Shown here one piece after another: positions 13,378 through 15,245 of a stretch of DNA of 15,245 nucleotides. The translations under genes and the position numbers were made by a program. The notes under the pieces are model-generated. The model saw only the letters and a program-made list of their open reading frames with translations. It was not told the DNA's origin and made no database searches. The stretch's first letter is position 1. Every line of letters begins with the position of its first letter. Source of the DNA: Candidatus Sigynarchaeota archaeon (GTDB taxonomy: Archaea; Asgardarchaeota; Jordarchaeia; Jordarchaeales; Jordarchaeaceae). The stretch is taken from assembly GCA_030587505.1 (NCBI GenBank), contig JAUQYY010000190.1, positions 1-15,245 of the forward strand, in the 5' to 3' direction.

Positions 13378-14472
13378 ATGAAGGCACAAGAAGACATCAT
13401 AATCGCTCACAATGAGAAAGGGGCTGAAAGATTTCTTGGTAGGATAGAGGGTAAAGAACCCGTATTCATATGCACGATTGGGAACACCGAAACCGCGAAA
13501 ATACCCGGAATCTCGGCGGCGGGAAAGTATCCTGAAATCACGGATTACACACCCGCAGCGGATGTTGAACTTCTCTTTTACGGCGAGTGCAAGTGTATAG
13601 ACGGGGTTCCTGTCACGCCCGACGGGATTCCGACTCCAGCCCTGATAACCAGGTCGGCCTTGAGCCTGGCGGACATACCGGTTTTCGCGGTTAGCGGTGG
13701 TGTGAGAGTCAAGCCCCTCGCGCCGTTCATAGACCTCATGGGTGAGCCTGGAGAGGACATCAGAACAGGGAGGGCGGTTAAGAACGTGGAGGAGATCATC
13801 AGAAGAGCCGAAGTGGTGGGGAGGAACTTTTCTAAGACCGCGGACTATCTTGTCGTGGGGGAGAGCATTCCCGGAGGAACCACCACCGCTCTTGGGGTTC
13901 TCCTCGCGATGGGGTTGGACGCCGAGCAGAAAGTGAGCAGCAGTATGCCCGTAAATCCCCACAATCTAAAGACACTTGTCGTGGAAGAGGGATTAAGAGC
14001 CGCTGGTGTGAAGGCGGGTGATTTTAAGAGCGATCCGATTGGAGCGGTTGCTTCTGTCGGTGACCCTATGATGGCTGCGTTCTCGGGACTCGTTATTGGC
14101 GCGGCGTCCAGAATCCCCGTCTTGATGGCTGGTGGCACTCAGATGACCGCGATACTGTCGATAATCAGGGGGCTGAGGCGCGAGGTTCTTGAGAACGTGG
14201 CCATAGGCACCACCAGGTGGATAGTTCAGGATGAAAGCTCGGATATCAGGGGTATCGTTTCCCAGATAGGCGATGTTCCGATTATCGCAGCCAACCTAAA
14301 CTTCTCGGACTCAAAAATAGAGGGTTTGAGAGCCTACGAAAGGGGTGTTGTAAAGGAAGGAGTGGGGGCGGGAGGGGTCTCCATAGCAGCGTTTCTAAAA
14401 ACGGACGGAAGGGTTTCGTGCAAGATACTCTTAAGAGAGATAGAGGAAAACTACAGGAGAATGGTTGGTTAG
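13378..14472 (+). CDS. cobT: Nicotinate-nucleotide-dependent phosphoribosyltransferase CobT, archaeal type
   Basis: A protein of 364 residues of the archaeal CobT branch (UPF0284/TIGR00303), which activates the lower-ligand base (for example dimethylbenzimidazole) to its alpha-ribotide for CobS. Recognised segments, numbered from the ATG, include TPDGIPTPALITRSAL (about 80-95), the glycine-rich VVGESIPGGTTTALGVLLAM (about 157-176), SVGDPMMAAFSG (about 223-234) and the phosphate-binding-like LMAGGTQMTAIL (about 244-255). The ATG at 13378 is chosen because AGGG (13366-13369) lies eight bases upstream; a GTG two codons earlier (13372) is possible. It is transcribed divergently from the cob/btu operon and shares its candidate operator. 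It converges with the mrp gene with 16 bases between stop codons. Length and motifs are normal. Confidence 0.92.
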   Translation: MKAQEDIIIAHNEKGAERFLGRIEGKEPVFICTIGNTETAKIPGISAAGKYPEITDYTPAADVELLFYGECKCIDGVPVTPDGIPTPALITRSALSLADIPVFAVSGGVRVKPLAPFIDLMGEPGEDIRTGRAVKNVEEIIRRAEVVGRNFSKTADYLVVGESIPGGTTTALGVLLAMGLDAEQKVSSSMPVNPHNLKTLVVEEGLRAAGVKAGDFKSDPIGAVASVGDPMMAAFSGLVIGAASRIPVLMAGGTQMTAILSIIRGLRREVLENVAIGTTRWIVQDESSDIRGIVSQIGDVPIIAANLNFSDSKIEGLRAYERGVVKEGVGAGGVSIAAFLKTDGRVSCKILLREIEENYRRMVG

Positions 14473-14476
14473 CGCC

Positions 14477-14482
14477 TTTTTT
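14477..14482 (+). terminator. T6 tract after cobT
   Basis: Six consecutive T begin four bases after the cobT stop, followed by further T-rich sequence that runs into the 3' end of the convergent mrp gene. Likely U-tract termination of the cobT transcript. Confidence 0.45.
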
Positions 14483-14488
14483 ATTCCT

Positions 14489-15245
14489 TCACTTTACTTT
14501 TGTAATGTTGTTTTCCACCGTTTTTCGGATTTTTTCCACGATTTCGTTAAAAATTTTTGCGGCTTCTGACTCGGGGTTACTAAGAGCGAAGGGGGTTCCC
14601 TGGTCGGTGTTTTCCGCGATTTTGGGGTCTATGGGGATTTTGCCCAGGTGGCGTATGTTCATTTCTTTGCTTATTTGTTCGCCTCCTCCGGAGCCTAGGA
14701 GGCTGTGTTTTTCTCCGCAGTTGGGGCAGACGAAGCCGCTCATGTTTTCTATTATCCCTACGATGGGTATCCTCATTCTTTGAGCCATCGTGACCGCTTT
14801 TCTTACCACGTGTTGTGAGAGGGCTGAGGGGGCTGTGATTATTAGTGCTCCGTCCATTTCGGGCATGAGCTGGGCTATGTTTATGGGTTCGTCTCCCGTG
14901 CCTGGCGGTAGGTCAACCAGCAGGTAGTCCAGTTCCCCCCAGTCAACATCTGAGAGAAGCTGCCTTATGGCCTTCATTTTTAGTGGTCCACGCCAGATGA
15001 GTGGGTCCTCACTGCTGGATAGGAAGAGATCCATGGAGATCACCTTAACGCCGTGATTGGTGGTGAGGGGGGTTATGCCTGTTTCTGCTTTTTGGGGGTG
15101 CTTTCCCTGTATTCCGAGAATCTTGGGTATTGAGGGACCGTGTATGTCTGAGTCTAGGATTCCAACCCTGTAGCCTCTTTTGGCCAGGGCTGCCGCTAGG
15201 TTTGCGGTTATCGTGCTTTTTCCCACTCCGCCCTTTCCGCTCATT
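14489..15245 (-). CDS. mrp: Mrp/NBP35 (ApbC) family iron-sulfur carrier ATPase, N-terminus beyond the window
   Basis: A P-loop ATPase of the Mrp/NBP35 family, thought to carry and deliver [4Fe-4S] clusters to apoproteins in the cytoplasm. The deviant Walker A GKGGVGKST sits at the very start of the visible 251 residues. DSDIHGPSIPKILG, the Walker-B-like YLLVDLPPGTGDEP and ENMSGFVCPNCG follow. The CPNC pair (about 173-176) is the conserved cysteine pair that bridges a cluster between two subunits. Family members normally have some 10-40 residues before the P-loop, and the frame reaches the window edge. The methionine just before SGKGG is therefore probably internal, and the true start lies beyond 15245. 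It may help supply clusters to Fe-S enzymes such as AOR, but nothing in the sequence ties it specifically to the cob genes. Confidence 0.9.
   Translation of the reverse strand, partial: MSGKGGVGKSTITANLAAALAKRGYRVGILDSDIHGPSIPKILGIQGKHPQKAETGITPLTTNHGVKVISMDLFLSSSEDPLIWRGPLKMKAIRQLLSDVDWGELDYLLVDLPPGTGDEPINIAQLMPEMDGALIITAPSALSQHVVRKAVTMAQRMRIPIVGIIENMSGFVCPNCGEKHSLLGSGGGEQISKEMNIRHLGKIPIDPKIAENTDQGTPFALSNPESEAAKIFNEIVEKIRKTVENNITKVK

Noticed and set aside
13300..13962. 220-codon open frame on the minus strand over the start of cobT
   Set aside because: It is the antisense of the clearly recognised CobT, has arginine/proline/serine-rich shadow composition and includes the operator region; no ribosome site or family motif.
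1..15245. tRNA, rRNA, CRISPR arrays, insertion sequences
   Set aside because: I looked for T-loop-like motifs, regularly spaced repeats, transposase motifs and terminal inverted repeats and saw none.

Overview
The window is archaeal, about 15 kb and gene-dense. Evidence: CobY-type rather than CobU-type nucleotide loop chemistry, a fused Fae-Hps enzyme, an archaeal-type CobT, a tungsten/molybdenum aldehyde ferredoxin oxidoreductase, TATA-like boxes upstream of several genes, and T-rich rather than hairpin terminators. Shine-Dalgarno sites (GGAGG, GAGGTG, GGTGAT, GGGTGA) precede most starts, and GTG/TTG starts are frequent. The AOR enzyme implies an anaerobe. I cannot fix the lineage; a methanogen/Archaeoglobus-like or Bathyarchaeia-like genome would both fit.

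Left part (1-3716, all on +): the 3' part of an M48/M56-like membrane metallopeptidase whose frame is open to the window edge; a 61-residue seven-cysteine zinc-ribbon protein; an AOR-family oxidoreductase of 612 residues; and a VapB(AbrB-type)-VapC(PIN) toxin-antitoxin pair. A 399-bp stretch without a convincing gene follows (3717-4115). Next, on the minus strand with its own promoter, is a bifunctional formaldehyde-activating enzyme/3-hexulose-6-phosphate synthase (4116-5324), which belongs to the ribulose monophosphate route.

The dominant feature is a cobamide (vitamin B12) uptake, salvage and late-assembly locus, 5554-14472. Eight tightly packed minus-strand genes run btuF-btuC-btuD-cobD-cbiB-cbiS-cobS-cobY, and cobT is transcribed divergently. 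Together they would import a corrinoid (BtuFCD), strip cobinamide to cobyric acid (CbiZ half of CbiS), make aminopropanol phosphate (CobD), attach it (CbiB), activate it with GTP (CobY), activate the lower-ligand base (CobT), join the halves (CobS) and remove the last phosphate (CobZ half of CbiS). The corrinoid adenosyltransferase, cobyric acid synthase and an L-threonine kinase are not in the window.

The 126-132 bp between btuF and cobT holds a perfect 23-bp palindrome followed 19 bp later by a degenerate second copy, beside a TATA-like box. This looks like a tandem operator for co-regulating the whole locus and is the best lead for something undescribed. The window closes with the C-terminal part of an Mrp/NBP35 iron-sulfur carrier ATPase convergent with cobT.
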